Assembly (NCBI GenBank): GCA_017991595.1
Contig: JAGOQJ010000004.1
Location: 62,001 to 126,000 of the forward strand
Source: Candidatus Didemnitutus sp.
GTDB lineage: Bacteria > Verrucomicrobiota > Verrucomicrobiia > Opitutales > Opitutaceae
Length of the DNA: 64,000 nucleotides
Direction: 5' to 3'
The notes under the pieces were generated by a model that searched no databases, was not told where the DNA came from, and saw only the letters and a list, made by a program, of their open reading frames with translations. The first letter of the stretch is position 1; the number at the start of each line of letters is the position of its first letter. Positions 8,449 through 16,801 of the stretch are shown piece by piece. The position numbers and the translations under genes were made by a program.

Positions 8449-9030
8449 GTGCACGCCCTGCAATACCACGGACTCGTGGGCACACGAAACCAGCACGACG
8501 CCAGCAGCCTCCACGCAGCCATCGAACGCGTCGCCGAAGCCATTGCCATCCGCCACAGCGGCACCGCCCGCCTGTTGCTGCTCGGCATCGCCAACGGCGG
8601 CATCGAGTTCGCCGAGCGCCTCGGCCGGCTCCTCCGCCAGCGCGGCGTCCCGTGCGGACGCGGCACGATCGACATCTCGTTCCATCGCGACGACATCGGC
8701 CGCCACCCGATCCCGAAGGAGTTCTCGCCCACGCTGATCCCGCACGACGTCAACGGGGCCACCGTCATCCTCGCCGACGACGTGCTCTACTCCGGCCGCA
8801 CCGTGAAGGCCGCGCTGGACGAATTGTTCGACCACGGCCGCCCCGCTGGCGTCGAGCTCGCCGTGCTCGTCGACCGCGGAGGACGCCGCCTGCCCATCGC
8901 GCCGGATTACTGCGGCATCACGCTCGCGGTGCCCGCGACCGACAAGGTCGTCGTGCGCCTCGACGCGCAGCACCCGTCGCAAGACCTGCTCGCCATCACT
9001 TCCTACGCCGCCAAAGACCGCCAACCCTGA
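8449..9030 (+). CDS. pyrR: Pyrimidine operon regulator / uracil phosphoribosyltransferase PyrR
   Basis: PyrR-family type I phosphoribosyltransferase. The PRPP-binding motif is VILADDVLYSGRTVKAAL, and the pyrimidine-specific blocks GTIDISFHRDD and LAVLVDRGGRRLPI match PyrR. Members bind the mRNA leader of pyr genes in response to UMP and may also have weak UPRT activity. The frame is open from an ATG at 8284, but that would translate through the terminator hairpin and add some 55 low-complexity residues absent from the family. GTG at 8449 or 8476 gives a normal length (about 180-193 residues). No clear ribosome site decides between them, so the start is uncertain. It heads pyrR-pyrB-pyrC. Confidence 0.88.
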   Translation: MHALQYHGLVGTRNQHDASSLHAAIERVAEAIAIRHSGTARLLLLGIANGGIEFAERLGRLLRQRGVPCGRGTIDISFHRDDIGRHPIPKEFSPTLIPHDVNGATVILADDVLYSGRTVKAALDELFDHGRPAGVELAVLVDRGGRRLPIAPDYCGITLAVPATDKVVVRLDAQHPSQDLLAITSYAAKDRQP

Positions 9031-9043
9031 GCCCCTTTTCCCC

Positions 9044-9988
9044 GTGCCCTGGACGCGCAAACATTTCCTCACCATCGAAGAGCTCAGCCGCGCTGAGATC
9101 GAGCAGGTGCTCGCCACCGCCGGCGCCTTCCGCCGCATCCTCGACCGCCGCGTGAAGAAGGTCCCCGCCCTCCGCGGCAAGACCATCTGCAACCTCTTCC
9201 TCGAACCGAGCACGCGCACCCGCATCTCCTTCGAGATGGCCGCCAAGCTCCTCAGCGCCGAAGTCATCTCCTTCGACGCCGACCGCTCCAGCACGACGAA
9301 GGGCGAGACGCTCAAGGACACCGCGCTCAACGTCCAGGCGCTCCACGCCGACATGATCGTGCTGCGCCACTCCGCCAGCGGCTCGCCCCGCTACCTCAGC
9401 GAGCGCCTCGGCATTCCAGTCGTCAACGCCGGCGACGGCGCGCACGAACACCCGACGCAGGCCATGCTCGACGTCTTCACGATGCGCCAGCACCTCGGCA
9501 CGGTGCAGGGCAAGAAGATCGTCATCCTCGGCGACATCCTCTTCAGCCGCGTCGCGCGCTCCGACATCCACGCCCTCACCAAGCTCGGCGCCAACGTCAC
9601 CATCGTCGGCCCCTCCACGCTCGTGCCGCACTGGTTCGAACCGCTCGGCGTCACCGTCTCGCACAACCTCCGCGACGCCCTTGCCGACGCCGACGTCGTC
9701 ATGCTGTTGCGCATCCAGCACGAACGGCAGGCCTCCGGGCTGTTTCCCTCGCTCGGCGAATACACCAGCATGTTCGGTCTCAACCAAGCGCGCGCCGCCT
9801 GGATCAAGCCGGACGCCATCATCATGCACCCCGGCCCGATCAACCGCGGCGTCGAAATCGACAGCGCCCTCGCCGACTCCGACCGCAGCGTCATTCTCCA
9901 GCAGGTCACCAACGGCATCGCCGTGCGCATGGCCGTGCTCTACCTCTGCGCCGGCGGCCAACCCGAACACGTCGCCCCGGTCGAATGA
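9044..9988 (+). CDS. pyrB: Aspartate carbamoyltransferase catalytic chain
   Basis: A 314-residue catalytic chain that makes N-carbamoyl-aspartate from carbamoyl phosphate and aspartate, the committed step of pyrimidine synthesis. The carbamoyl-phosphate loop EPSTRTRISFE sits at residues 54-64 (S56, T57, R58, T59). Later landmarks are LRHSASGS near 103, HEHPTQAMLDVFT near 138, and the HPGPINRGVEI segment near the C-terminus. Start is GTG at 9044, 13 bp after the pyrR stop. The stop overlaps an ATG of the following frame. No pyrI regulatory chain lies beside it, so it is probably a non-allosteric type. Confidence 0.96.
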   Translation: MPWTRKHFLTIEELSRAEIEQVLATAGAFRRILDRRVKKVPALRGKTICNLFLEPSTRTRISFEMAAKLLSAEVISFDADRSSTTKGETLKDTALNVQALHADMIVLRHSASGSPRYLSERLGIPVVNAGDGAHEHPTQAMLDVFTMRQHLGTVQGKKIVILGDILFSRVARSDIHALTKLGANVTIVGPSTLVPHWFEPLGVTVSHNLRDALADADVVMLLRIQHERQASGLFPSLGEYTSMFGLNQARAAWIKPDAIIMHPGPINRGVEIDSALADSDRSVILQQVTNGIAVRMAVLYLCAGGQPEHVAPVE

Positions 9989-10062
9989 TGCCCGCGCGCC
10001 CGCTCCTCCGGCCGCGCGCCCTCACCCACTCCGCCCTTCCCGCTCCTTCCGCCTCCGCCACC

Positions 10063-11355
10063 ATGCCCGACATTCTCTGGATCAAAAAAGGCCGCGTCAT
10101 CGATCCCGCCGCGAAGCGGGACGAGATCGGCGACGTCTTCGCCGTCGACGGCCAGTTCGTGCCCCGCCTCACGAACGTGCAGAAGAAACAGGCCCGCGTC
10201 ATCGACGCCAAAGGCCTCGTCGTGTGCCCCGGCCTCGTCGACATCCACGTCCATTTCCGCGAGCCCGGCCAGACTCACAAGGAAAACATCCTCACCGGCT
10301 CCCGCGCCGCCGCCGCCGGCGGTTTCACGACCGTCGTGTGCATGCCCAACACGTCGCCGCCGATCGACAACGCCGGCACGCTCCAGCTCGTCAAAGGCGC
10401 CGCCGCCAAGGCCGCCGTGCGCGTTTACCCGACGGCGTGCATCACCACCGGCATGCAAGGCAAGCAGCTCGCGCCCCACGGCACGCTCAAGGCTAATGGC
10501 GCCGTCGCGCTCACCGACGATGGCCTCTGCATCCAGTCCAACGAGCTCATGCGCCGCGCCGTCGAATACGCCAAGATGTTCGACCTCACCGTGCTCGATC
10601 ACTGTCAGGACGACTCGCTCACCGAGAAGGCCGCGATGAACGAGGGCGCCGTTTCCACCCGCCTCGGCCTCAAGGGCTGGCCGCACGCCGCCGAGGACAT
10701 CATCGTCGCGCGCAACATCATCCTCTCCCACTACACGGGCGCGCACATCCACCTGCAGCACATCAGCTCCGCGATGTCCGTGGAACTGATCCGCCGCGCG
10801 AAGCAGGACGGCATCCGCATCACCGCCGAGGCCACACCGCACCACATCGCCTTCACCGAGGAGGCGCTCGCGACCTACGACACTCATTTCAAGATGAACC
10901 CGCCGCTCCGCACCGAGGCGGACCGCCGCGCTATCATCGCCGGCCTCCGCGACGGCACGCTCGACTGCATCGGCACCGACCACGCGCCGCACTCGCCCGA
11001 CGAGAAGGACCGCGAGTTCGACTACGCGCCCAACGGCATCCTCGGCCTCGAGACCGCGCTGCCCGTCTGCCTGCAGGTGCTCGTCGGCGAGAACCGTTTC
11101 AAGCTCCCCGCCGTCATCGACCTCCTCACGCGTCGTGCCGCCGATGTGCTCAAGCTCCCTGCCGGCACCCTCGCCGCCGGCGCCAACGCCGACGTGTGCC
11201 TCTTCGATCCGATGGAGAATTGGACCTACGACGCCGCCAAGGGGCAGTCCAAGAGCCGCAATTCGCCCTGGCATGGCCACCGCCTCACCGGCCGTGTCCG
11301 CCGGACGATCGTGGGCGGACGCACGGTGTTCGCCGATGGCGCCATCGTGGAGTAA
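10063..11355 (+). CDS. pyrC: Dihydroorotase, class I
   Basis: A 430-residue type I dihydroorotase, a zinc amidohydrolase that interconverts carbamoyl aspartate and dihydroorotate. The metal site begins with DIHVHFREPGQTHKE (H62, H64). Further landmarks are VVCMPNTSPPIDN, ALTDDGLCIQ, LDHCQD, LQHISSA, EATPHH, and the catalytic CIGTDHAPHSPDEK block. The frame is open back to 9985 overlapping pyrB, but those 26 residues (rich in Pro, Arg and Ala) are not family-like, and ATG at 10063 begins the usual start of the fold (ILWIKKGRVIDP). Third gene of the pyrimidine operon. Confidence 0.95.
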   Translation: MPDILWIKKGRVIDPAAKRDEIGDVFAVDGQFVPRLTNVQKKQARVIDAKGLVVCPGLVDIHVHFREPGQTHKENILTGSRAAAAGGFTTVVCMPNTSPPIDNAGTLQLVKGAAAKAAVRVYPTACITTGMQGKQLAPHGTLKANGAVALTDDGLCIQSNELMRRAVEYAKMFDLTVLDHCQDDSLTEKAAMNEGAVSTRLGLKGWPHAAEDIIVARNIILSHYTGAHIHLQHISSAMSVELIRRAKQDGIRITAEATPHHIAFTEEALATYDTHFKMNPPLRTEADRRAIIAGLRDGTLDCIGTDHAPHSPDEKDREFDYAPNGILGLETALPVCLQVLVGENRFKLPAVIDLLTRRAADVLKLPAGTLAAGANADVCLFDPMENWTYDAAKGQSKSRNSPWHGHRLTGRVRRTIVGGRTVFADGAIVE

Positions 11356-11464
11356 AGCCGCGTCCACCACCGCGCCGTTCCCGGATCAACCGCACCGTAG
11401 CTAAGTTCGGGTCGACAGAACCGCGGCGGTTGAGTGGAGTCTCCGCCGTCACCTCTCCGCGCCG

Positions 11465-12043
11465 ATGAAAATCCGCTCGCTGTTCGCCGGGCTCGCCCTG
11501 TGCTTCCTGCTCGTCACGGCCTGGGCCGTCGACCCGCAGATCTATTTTTCGCGCAAGGACCCCGTGTCCAAGGTCCTCGTGCGTGAGATCAACGCCGCCC
11601 AGAAGAGCATCCACGTGTTGATGTATTCGATCACGGACAAGGAGCTCGGCGATGCGCTGATCGCGGCCTCCCAGCGCGGGGTCGACGTGCGCATCGTGCT
11701 CGACCGCACGCAGAGCTTCGAACGCAACTCCATCGCCACCGCATTGAAGGAACAACTCGGTCCCGAACGCGTGGTCTTCCGCACCGGCAAGGGCCGCGGC
11801 GTCATGCACCAGAAGCTCGCCGTTTACGACGGCCTCACCGTCACCCTCGGCAGCTACAACTGGACGAACAACGCCAAGGCCAACAACTGGGAGAATTTGA
11901 TCGTGCTGCGCGACGCCCGCGTGGCGGAGGAGTCGTTGCAGGAATTCCGCCGCGTTTGGCTTTCGCCGGAACCCAAATCCCCGACCCCGAAGACACCCAC
12001 GACCAAGCCGGCCGACAACGGCAAGAAGACGCCGGCGCGCTGA
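11465..12043 (+). CDS. Secreted phospholipase D-family protein with a single HKD motif
   Basis: A 192-residue protein with a signal peptide (about residues 1-21, cleavage after AWA). It has one HKD motif, MHQKLAVYD, with H115, K117 and D122, followed by the GSYNWTNNA block. A single HKD per chain is typical of Nuc-like endonucleases that work as dimers, so a periplasmic nuclease or phosphodiesterase is the best reading; a lipase role is less likely at this size. The C-terminal 25 residues are a Pro/Thr/Lys-rich tail. It lies about 110 bp after pyrC and about 50 bp before the CPBP gene. Confidence 0.85.
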   Translation: MKIRSLFAGLALCFLLVTAWAVDPQIYFSRKDPVSKVLVREINAAQKSIHVLMYSITDKELGDALIAASQRGVDVRIVLDRTQSFERNSIATALKEQLGPERVVFRTGKGRGVMHQKLAVYDGLTVTLGSYNWTNNAKANNWENLIVLRDARVAEESLQEFRRVWLSPEPKSPTPKTPTTKPADNGKKTPAR

Positions 12044-12092
12044 ACCCGCTTCCGGGCTTCACACGCGCGTCGTTTCCGGTTGAGTCGTCCGA

Positions 12093-12959
12093 ATGCCTCT
12101 CACCGCGTTCCAAGCTGTCATCGCCGCCATCGAGATCCTGCTTCTCGCCGGCGGCGGCTTGGCGTTGGCCCGCATCCTCGGCCGGCCGGAGCAACGCGCC
12201 CGCGTCTTCGGCACCAACCGGCTGACGCACTGGTCCATCAGCGGCCCGGAAGTCACGCTGCTCGTGGTGTTGTTCTTCCTCCTTGGCATGGTCGGCCAGG
12301 GCATGGCCCTGCATTTTTTCGGCGCCGCCGTGAAGGCCTCGCCGGATCGTAGCGGCCTCGAGGTGGCGCTCTACGGCTTCGGGTTCCACGGCGTGGCGCT
12401 GCTGGCGTGGCCGTTGTTCCATCTCGTCCGCCGCCAGCTGCACACCGAATACGGCGGCGAACCACCGCCCCCGCCCGTCACGCACCGGCTCGGGTGGAGC
12501 AAACTGGCCGGCCACGGGTTCGTGGCGCTCGCGCTCGCCTTGCCGGTGCTCACGCTGGCCAGCGTTCTCTGGAACGGTGCGCTGCGCGCCGTCGGGTTGC
12601 CCGATGCCCCGCAGGATCTCATCGCAATCTTCGACGGCACGCAAAATCCCGTCGTGCTCGTGGCGATGCTGCTGGTCGCCTGCGTGCTGGCGCCGCTGAA
12701 CGAGGAGCTGATCTTCCGCGGCGTGATCTACCGTTTCTGCCGCCAGCGCTTCGGGCGCGCGCTGGCCCTCGTCGTGAGCGGCGTGCTGTTCGGCGCCTTG
12801 CACCAGAATTGGGCGGGCTTCGTGCCGCTCGCGTTGCTCGGCGTCGCGCTCGCGCTCGCCTACGAGCGCACCGGCGACCTGCGCGTGCCGGTGCTCGCCC
12901 ACGCGCTGTTCAACGTGAACACCGTGCTCGTCGTCCTGTCGGGCCTGCCGGGCGCATGA
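12093..12959 (+). CDS. CPBP family intramembrane metalloprotease
   Basis: A 288-residue integral membrane protein of the CPBP (Abi/CAAX protease-like) family. Several hydrophobic helices are visible (about residues 5-25, 50-75, 90-110, 140-165, 185-205, 220-280). The three catalytic motifs are in order: EELIFRG around residues 204-210 (EExxxR), FGALHQ around 232-237, and the AHALFN segment near 270. The family includes prenyl-protein proteases and bacteriocin-immunity proteins; the substrate here is unknown. Its TGA overlaps the ATG of thiL (ATGA), indicating translational coupling with thiL and tsaE. Confidence 0.9.
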   Translation: MPLTAFQAVIAAIEILLLAGGGLALARILGRPEQRARVFGTNRLTHWSISGPEVTLLVVLFFLLGMVGQGMALHFFGAAVKASPDRSGLEVALYGFGFHGVALLAWPLFHLVRRQLHTEYGGEPPPPPVTHRLGWSKLAGHGFVALALALPVLTLASVLWNGALRAVGLPDAPQDLIAIFDGTQNPVVLVAMLLVACVLAPLNEELIFRGVIYRFCRQRFGRALALVVSGVLFGALHQNWAGFVPLALLGVALALAYERTGDLRVPVLAHALFNVNTVLVVLSGLPGA

Positions 12960-13921
12960 AACTCTTCACCACCCAGCGCCGCCACTCCGTCCTCGCCCTC
13001 GGTGAGCAACGCCTGATCGACGCCATCCGCGACTGGCTGGGCGACGCCTCGCCGCGCTCCCCTTTCGGCATCGGCGACGACTGCGCCGTCGTGCCGTCGA
13101 GCGGACGACCAATGCTGATCACGACCGACCCGGTGATCCACGGACAACATTTCGACGACACCGTGCCGGCGCGTGCCGTGGGCGCAAAGCTGCTCAAGCG
13201 CAACCTCAGTGACATCGCCGCGATGGGCGGCCGGCCGGTCGCGGCCGTGCTCTCGCTCGCGCTCGCTCCCGAGACGGACACACGCTGGTTGCGCGATTTC
13301 TACCGCGGGCTGGCTGCGACCGCGCGCACCTTCCGCGTGCGGATCGTCGGCGGCGACATCACGCAGGGGCCGCGCGGATTTTTCGGCGCCTTCCTCACCT
13401 TGCACGGCGAGGCCGCAGGCGTGCGCGCCGTCACGCGCAGCGGCGCGCGCGCGGGCGACGCGCTCTACGTGACCGGTTCACTGGGCGGCTCGTTGCTCGG
13501 ACATCACTACAAGTTCACCCCGCGCCTCGCCGAGGGCGCGTGGCTCGCCCGGCGCACCGAAGTGCGGGCGATGATGGACCTGAGTGACGGCCTCGCGAAG
13601 GACCTCGGCTCGCTCACGCCGCGCGGGCTCGCGCCGGCGCTGTGCGCACCGGCGATGCCGATCAGCCGCGCCGCCCGCCGCCGCGCGACGCAAACGGGTG
13701 CCGCTCCGCTGGCGCATGCGCTCGGTGACGGCGAGGATTATGAACTGCTGATCGTCGTCGCGCGCGATGCGGACCGCGCGGCTTTTGAACGCACGTGGCG
13801 AAAGCGTTTTCCTCGCGTGCCGCTCAGCCGCATCGGCCTTTTCGTGCGCACCGATGATCGCGCGGCGCTCGCCGGTGCGATCAACCTCGGAGATTACAAC
13901 GGCTATGAGCATCTCCGCTAG
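12956..13921 (+). CDS. thiL: Thiamine-monophosphate kinase ThiL
   Basis: A 321-residue ThiL, which phosphorylates thiamine monophosphate to the active diphosphate using ATP. The N-terminal FGIGDDCAVV block holds metal-binding aspartates. ITTDPVIHGQHF, LSDIAAMGGRP, RIVGGDITQGP and MMDLSDGLAKDL follow in the expected order, and HALGDGEDYELL lies in the C-terminal domain. The start ATG at 12956 overlaps the CPBP stop; the frame is open further upstream inside the CPBP gene but without family similarity. The 3' end overlaps tsaE by 17 bp. No other thiamine gene is near. Confidence 0.95.
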   Translation: MKLFTTQRRHSVLALGEQRLIDAIRDWLGDASPRSPFGIGDDCAVVPSSGRPMLITTDPVIHGQHFDDTVPARAVGAKLLKRNLSDIAAMGGRPVAAVLSLALAPETDTRWLRDFYRGLAATARTFRVRIVGGDITQGPRGFFGAFLTLHGEAAGVRAVTRSGARAGDALYVTGSLGGSLLGHHYKFTPRLAEGAWLARRTEVRAMMDLSDGLAKDLGSLTPRGLAPALCAPAMPISRAARRRATQTGAAPLAHALGDGEDYELLIVVARDADRAAFERTWRKRFPRVPLSRIGLFVRTDDRAALAGAINLGDYNGYEHLR

Positions 13922-14339
13922 ACTGCGCGCCGGCGTGACGACGGCATCGGCCGCGGAGACCCGCGCGCTCGCGGCGGAGTTTGCCGCCACGTTGCCGCGC
14001 GACACCACGCTCGCCCTGCATGGCGACATGGGCGTGGGCAAGACGACCTTCGTGCAAGGCCTCGCGGAAGGTCTCGGCGTGCACGAACACGTGACCAGCC
14101 CGACCTTCGCCATCTATTCCGTTTATCGCGGAACGGGCCGCACGCTCGTCCACCTCGACGCGTATCGTCTCGAGAGCGAGCACCAGATCGAGGCGCTGTT
14201 GCTCGACGAATTCCTCGTGAGCCCGTGGGTGCTCGCTGCCGAATGGCCGGAAAAAATCGCCGCGTGGCTGCCGGCGGACACGCAGCACCTCACGCTTTCG
14301 ATCGAAGACGGCGACCGACATCAGCTGCGGCTGCACTGA
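13905..14339 (+). CDS. tsaE: tRNA threonylcarbamoyladenosine biosynthesis ATPase TsaE
   Basis: A 144-residue TsaE, the ATPase that works with TsaB and TsaD to install t6A at position 37 of ANN-reading tRNAs. Walker A is GDMGVGKTT at residues 40-48. The HVTSPTFAIYSVY segment and the LDAYRL block (Walker B aspartate) follow, then the AAEWPEKI segment. The start is taken at ATG 13905, inside the last codons of thiL (17-bp overlap), because this places Walker A at the usual distance from the N-terminus. Confidence 0.95.
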   Translation: MSISARLRAGVTTASAAETRALAAEFAATLPRDTTLALHGDMGVGKTTFVQGLAEGLGVHEHVTSPTFAIYSVYRGTGRTLVHLDAYRLESEHQIEALLLDEFLVSPWVLAAEWPEKIAAWLPADTQHLTLSIEDGDRHQLRLH

Positions 14340-14406
14340 ACGCGCCAAGCCGCTGGGCGGCTGCATGTGTGCTGCTTTGCGATTTCGCCGGAACGCCGGC
14401 CGAAAA

Positions 14407-14491
14407 TGGTGCTCAGGGGGGGACTCGAACCCCCACGCCTTACGGCACACGCCCCTCAAACGTGTGTGTCTACCAATTCCACCACCTGAGC
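14407..14491 (-). tRNA. tRNA-Leu (anticodon GAG)
   Basis: The minus strand folds as a class II tRNA. The acceptor stem is GCTCAGG/CCTGAGC with discriminator A and encoded CCA (14407-14409). The anticodon arm CACGT-TTGAGGG-GCGTG gives GAG, reading CUC and CUU. A long variable arm follows (GCCGTAAGGC region), and the T-loop TTCGAGT is present. CUC is a heavily used Leu codon in this window. Confidence 0.94.
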
Positions 14492-14676
14492 ATCTGCAAA
14501 AGAAGGAAGGGCGAATTAGGTAAATCGCGCGCAGCTTGTAAAGCCCTGAAATGCGCTTGCGTTGAACTTTCCGCGTGGGACACTCCCGCCCACTTCGCGC
14601 GCCGACCTAAGCCCGCGGAACACCAAGCACCTCAACAGACTCATACCGGGTAACCACACCCGTTTACCGCCCGTTC

Positions 14677-16680
14677 ATGGACGACCCAAAGCCCGCCAAC
14701 GAGAGCAACGATCCTGGTCTGAACAAAATCGACCTGACTCAGTTGCAAGATTTCACCTTCGGCACCCAGTGGACCGCGGTCAAGCCCGTCGGCCCCGGCG
14801 GCCGACGCGACCGCGACTTCGATCGCGGCGAGCGGCGCGACCGGCGGGATGACGGAGGCAACCGCGGCGGAGCCGGCGCTCCGCGCGATCGTCGCGGTTT
14901 CCGCAAGCCTGCTGGCGCTCCCGGCGAAGCCGCCGGCGCTCCGCAAGGCGAGCGTCCTTACGGCGGTGGCGGTGGCGCCCCGCGCGGCGACGGTTTCCGC
15001 GGCGGCCCGCGCCGCGATTTCCGCAGCGGTCCCGGTGGCGGTGGCGAGCGTCGCGATTTCCGCGGCGGTGAGCGCCGTGACTTCGGTGGCGAGCGCGGCT
15101 CCCCGATGGAGCGCGGTCCCTACATCAGCCCGTATTTCACCTCGACCTGCTATCCCGAGGACGTCGGCTTCGCCGCCATGGTGAAGGCCGTGCGCGCTTC
15201 CTGCCGCACCTTCCAGCTGTTCGAGATCACCAAGGCCGTCCTCGAGAAGAACGACCGCTTCGTCATCGTGATCCAGCGCAAGGCACCGGAACGCGGCGCC
15301 GTTCCGGCCGAAGGCGAGACGCCCGCCGCTTCCGCCGCGAAGCCCGGCCCGCTCTACATGTCGATGCCGGATCACCTGCCCTTCGACACCGAGGAGGCCG
15401 CCGTCCAGCACGTGTTGAAGAATCACCTCGCGAACTTCTTCGATACGCAAGACGTCGAGATCGAGGCCCCGAAGGGCAACTTCCCGATCATCAACAAGTG
15501 CGGCATCACCGGCGAACTGCTCGGGCCGCCGAACTACCACAAGTATCAGCAGCTGATCCAGCAGCACCACGCGACCAAGCTCGGCCGCATGCCGTTCGAG
15601 AAATTCCGCGATGCCATCATCTCCGTGCGCGAGCCGGAAGTCGTCCAGCAGTGGCAGGACAAGATGAAGAAGGCCACGCGCTACACGTGGAAGACGCCCG
15701 CGCCGAAGGCCGTGGCTCCCGCCGCCGCCAGCGCGGAGGCGACTCCGGAAGCGCCCGCCACCGAGACCGCTCCGGTCGAAGCGACGCCGGCCGCCGAGGT
15801 CGCGCCCGTTGCCGAGGCTCCCGCCGCCCCGAGCTTCGACAGCATTGAAGAGGCACGCGCCTACCTGCTCGCGAACGCCAAGGAAAAGGTCGTCCGCGCG
15901 GTCGAGAATGTCCGCTTCCACGGCAAGCTCATCGAGAAACTCCCTCCCGGTGAGATCAAGCGCGCCGTCGAAGGTCACGTGGAGCGCCAGCGTCGCTTCC
16001 CGCTCGACACCGCCAACGCTCTCCGCGGCCGCCTGCGTCGCGAAGGCTTCACCATTTTCAAGAAGGGCTCGCGCGGCGTCTCCTACGTCTGCGCCGTGAA
16101 GCGTCGCTTCCGCGTCCCCGGCCAGGTGTTCTCCGAGACGATCTCCACCCTCATCGACTTCATCGAGAAAAACCCGATGATGCACGTGAAGGACCTGCCG
16201 CAGAAGTTCCTCGGCATCGAAGTCGCCGCTGCCGCCCCGGCCGCGCCCGCGACGCCCGCCGCCGAAGGCGCCGAGCCGGTCCCTGCGCCCGTCACGCCGA
16301 CCATCACGCTCTCGCCCGAAGACGCCGAGAAGCTGCGCAAGATGAACAACGACCTGCGCTGGCTCGTGATGGAGGGCTACGTCACGGAATTCTCCGACGG
16401 CAAGCTCTTCGCTCCGCCGCCGATGGTCCCGCAAGCCGGCAAGAAGGCCGACGAGCACGGCGAGGAACACGATCCCGTGGACTTCCCCGAAGCTCCGGTC
16501 GCGACCGAGGCCAAACCGGTCGAAGCAACCGAGACCGCCGCCCCCGAAGCGCCCGCCGCAGCGGAAGAGCCGCCAGTCAAAGCCCCGGCCGAAGCCGCCA
16601 TCGTGCCGGAACAACCGGCCGCCGAGGCCCCTGCCGCGGAAACCCCGCCGCCCGAGCCCAAGCCCGAAACTCAGGCCTGA
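14677..16680 (+). CDS. RGG-rich conserved protein of unknown function, possible RNA-binding protein
   Basis: A 667-residue protein I do not recognise as a named family. Residues 1-38 look ordered (LNKIDLTQLQDFTFGTQW). Residues 40-142 are a disordered stretch full of RG, RGG and RRDF repeats. About 148-355 is a conserved-looking globular region beginning with YISPYFTSTCYPEDVGF. After an Ala/Pro/Glu linker, about 385-515 is a basic region (KRAVEGHVERQRRFPLDTAN, LRGRLRREGFTIFKKG), followed by a winged-helix-like segment near 545-590. The rest is an Ala/Pro/Glu tail. RGG tracts with basic folded domains suggest RNA or ribosome binding; that is inference. A strong terminator follows at once, so it is the last gene of its transcript, probably alone. 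Confidence 0.8.
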   Translation: MDDPKPANESNDPGLNKIDLTQLQDFTFGTQWTAVKPVGPGGRRDRDFDRGERRDRRDDGGNRGGAGAPRDRRGFRKPAGAPGEAAGAPQGERPYGGGGGAPRGDGFRGGPRRDFRSGPGGGGERRDFRGGERRDFGGERGSPMERGPYISPYFTSTCYPEDVGFAAMVKAVRASCRTFQLFEITKAVLEKNDRFVIVIQRKAPERGAVPAEGETPAASAAKPGPLYMSMPDHLPFDTEEAAVQHVLKNHLANFFDTQDVEIEAPKGNFPIINKCGITGELLGPPNYHKYQQLIQQHHATKLGRMPFEKFRDAIISVREPEVVQQWQDKMKKATRYTWKTPAPKAVAPAAASAEATPEAPATETAPVEATPAAEVAPVAEAPAAPSFDSIEEARAYLLANAKEKVVRAVENVRFHGKLIEKLPPGEIKRAVEGHVERQRRFPLDTANALRGRLRREGFTIFKKGSRGVSYVCAVKRRFRVPGQVFSETISTLIDFIEKNPMMHVKDLPQKFLGIEVAAAAPAAPATPAAEGAEPVPAPVTPTITLSPEDAEKLRKMNNDLRWLVMEGYVTEFSDGKLFAPPPMVPQAGKKADEHGEEHDPVDFPEAPVATEAKPVEATETAAPEAPAAAEEPPVKAPAEAAIVPEQPAAEAPAAETPPPEPKPETQA

Positions 16681-16695
16681 GTTTCACTTCACTTC

Positions 16696-16724
16696 AGCCC
16701 GCTCCTCACCGAGCGGGCTTTTTT
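16696..16724 (+). terminator. Intrinsic terminator after the RGG-rich gene
   Basis: Nine-bp arms AGCCCGCTC (16696-16704) and GAGCGGGCT (16711-16719) flank a 6-nt loop, followed directly by TTTTTT. It lies 16 bp after the stop codon. Confidence 0.92.
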
Positions 16725-16801
16725 CTGCCCGGATGTCCTCCCGCGCTGACGCGCCCCTGATTTGACGCGCCGCCATTTTGCGCGATGCTACCAGCCAAGT
16801 C

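Noticed and set aside
10063..11355. Possibility that this is hydantoinase or allantoinase instead of dihydroorotase
   Set aside because: HVHFREPGQTHKE, the GTDHAPHSPDEK block and the pyrR-pyrB context favour class I dihydroorotase.
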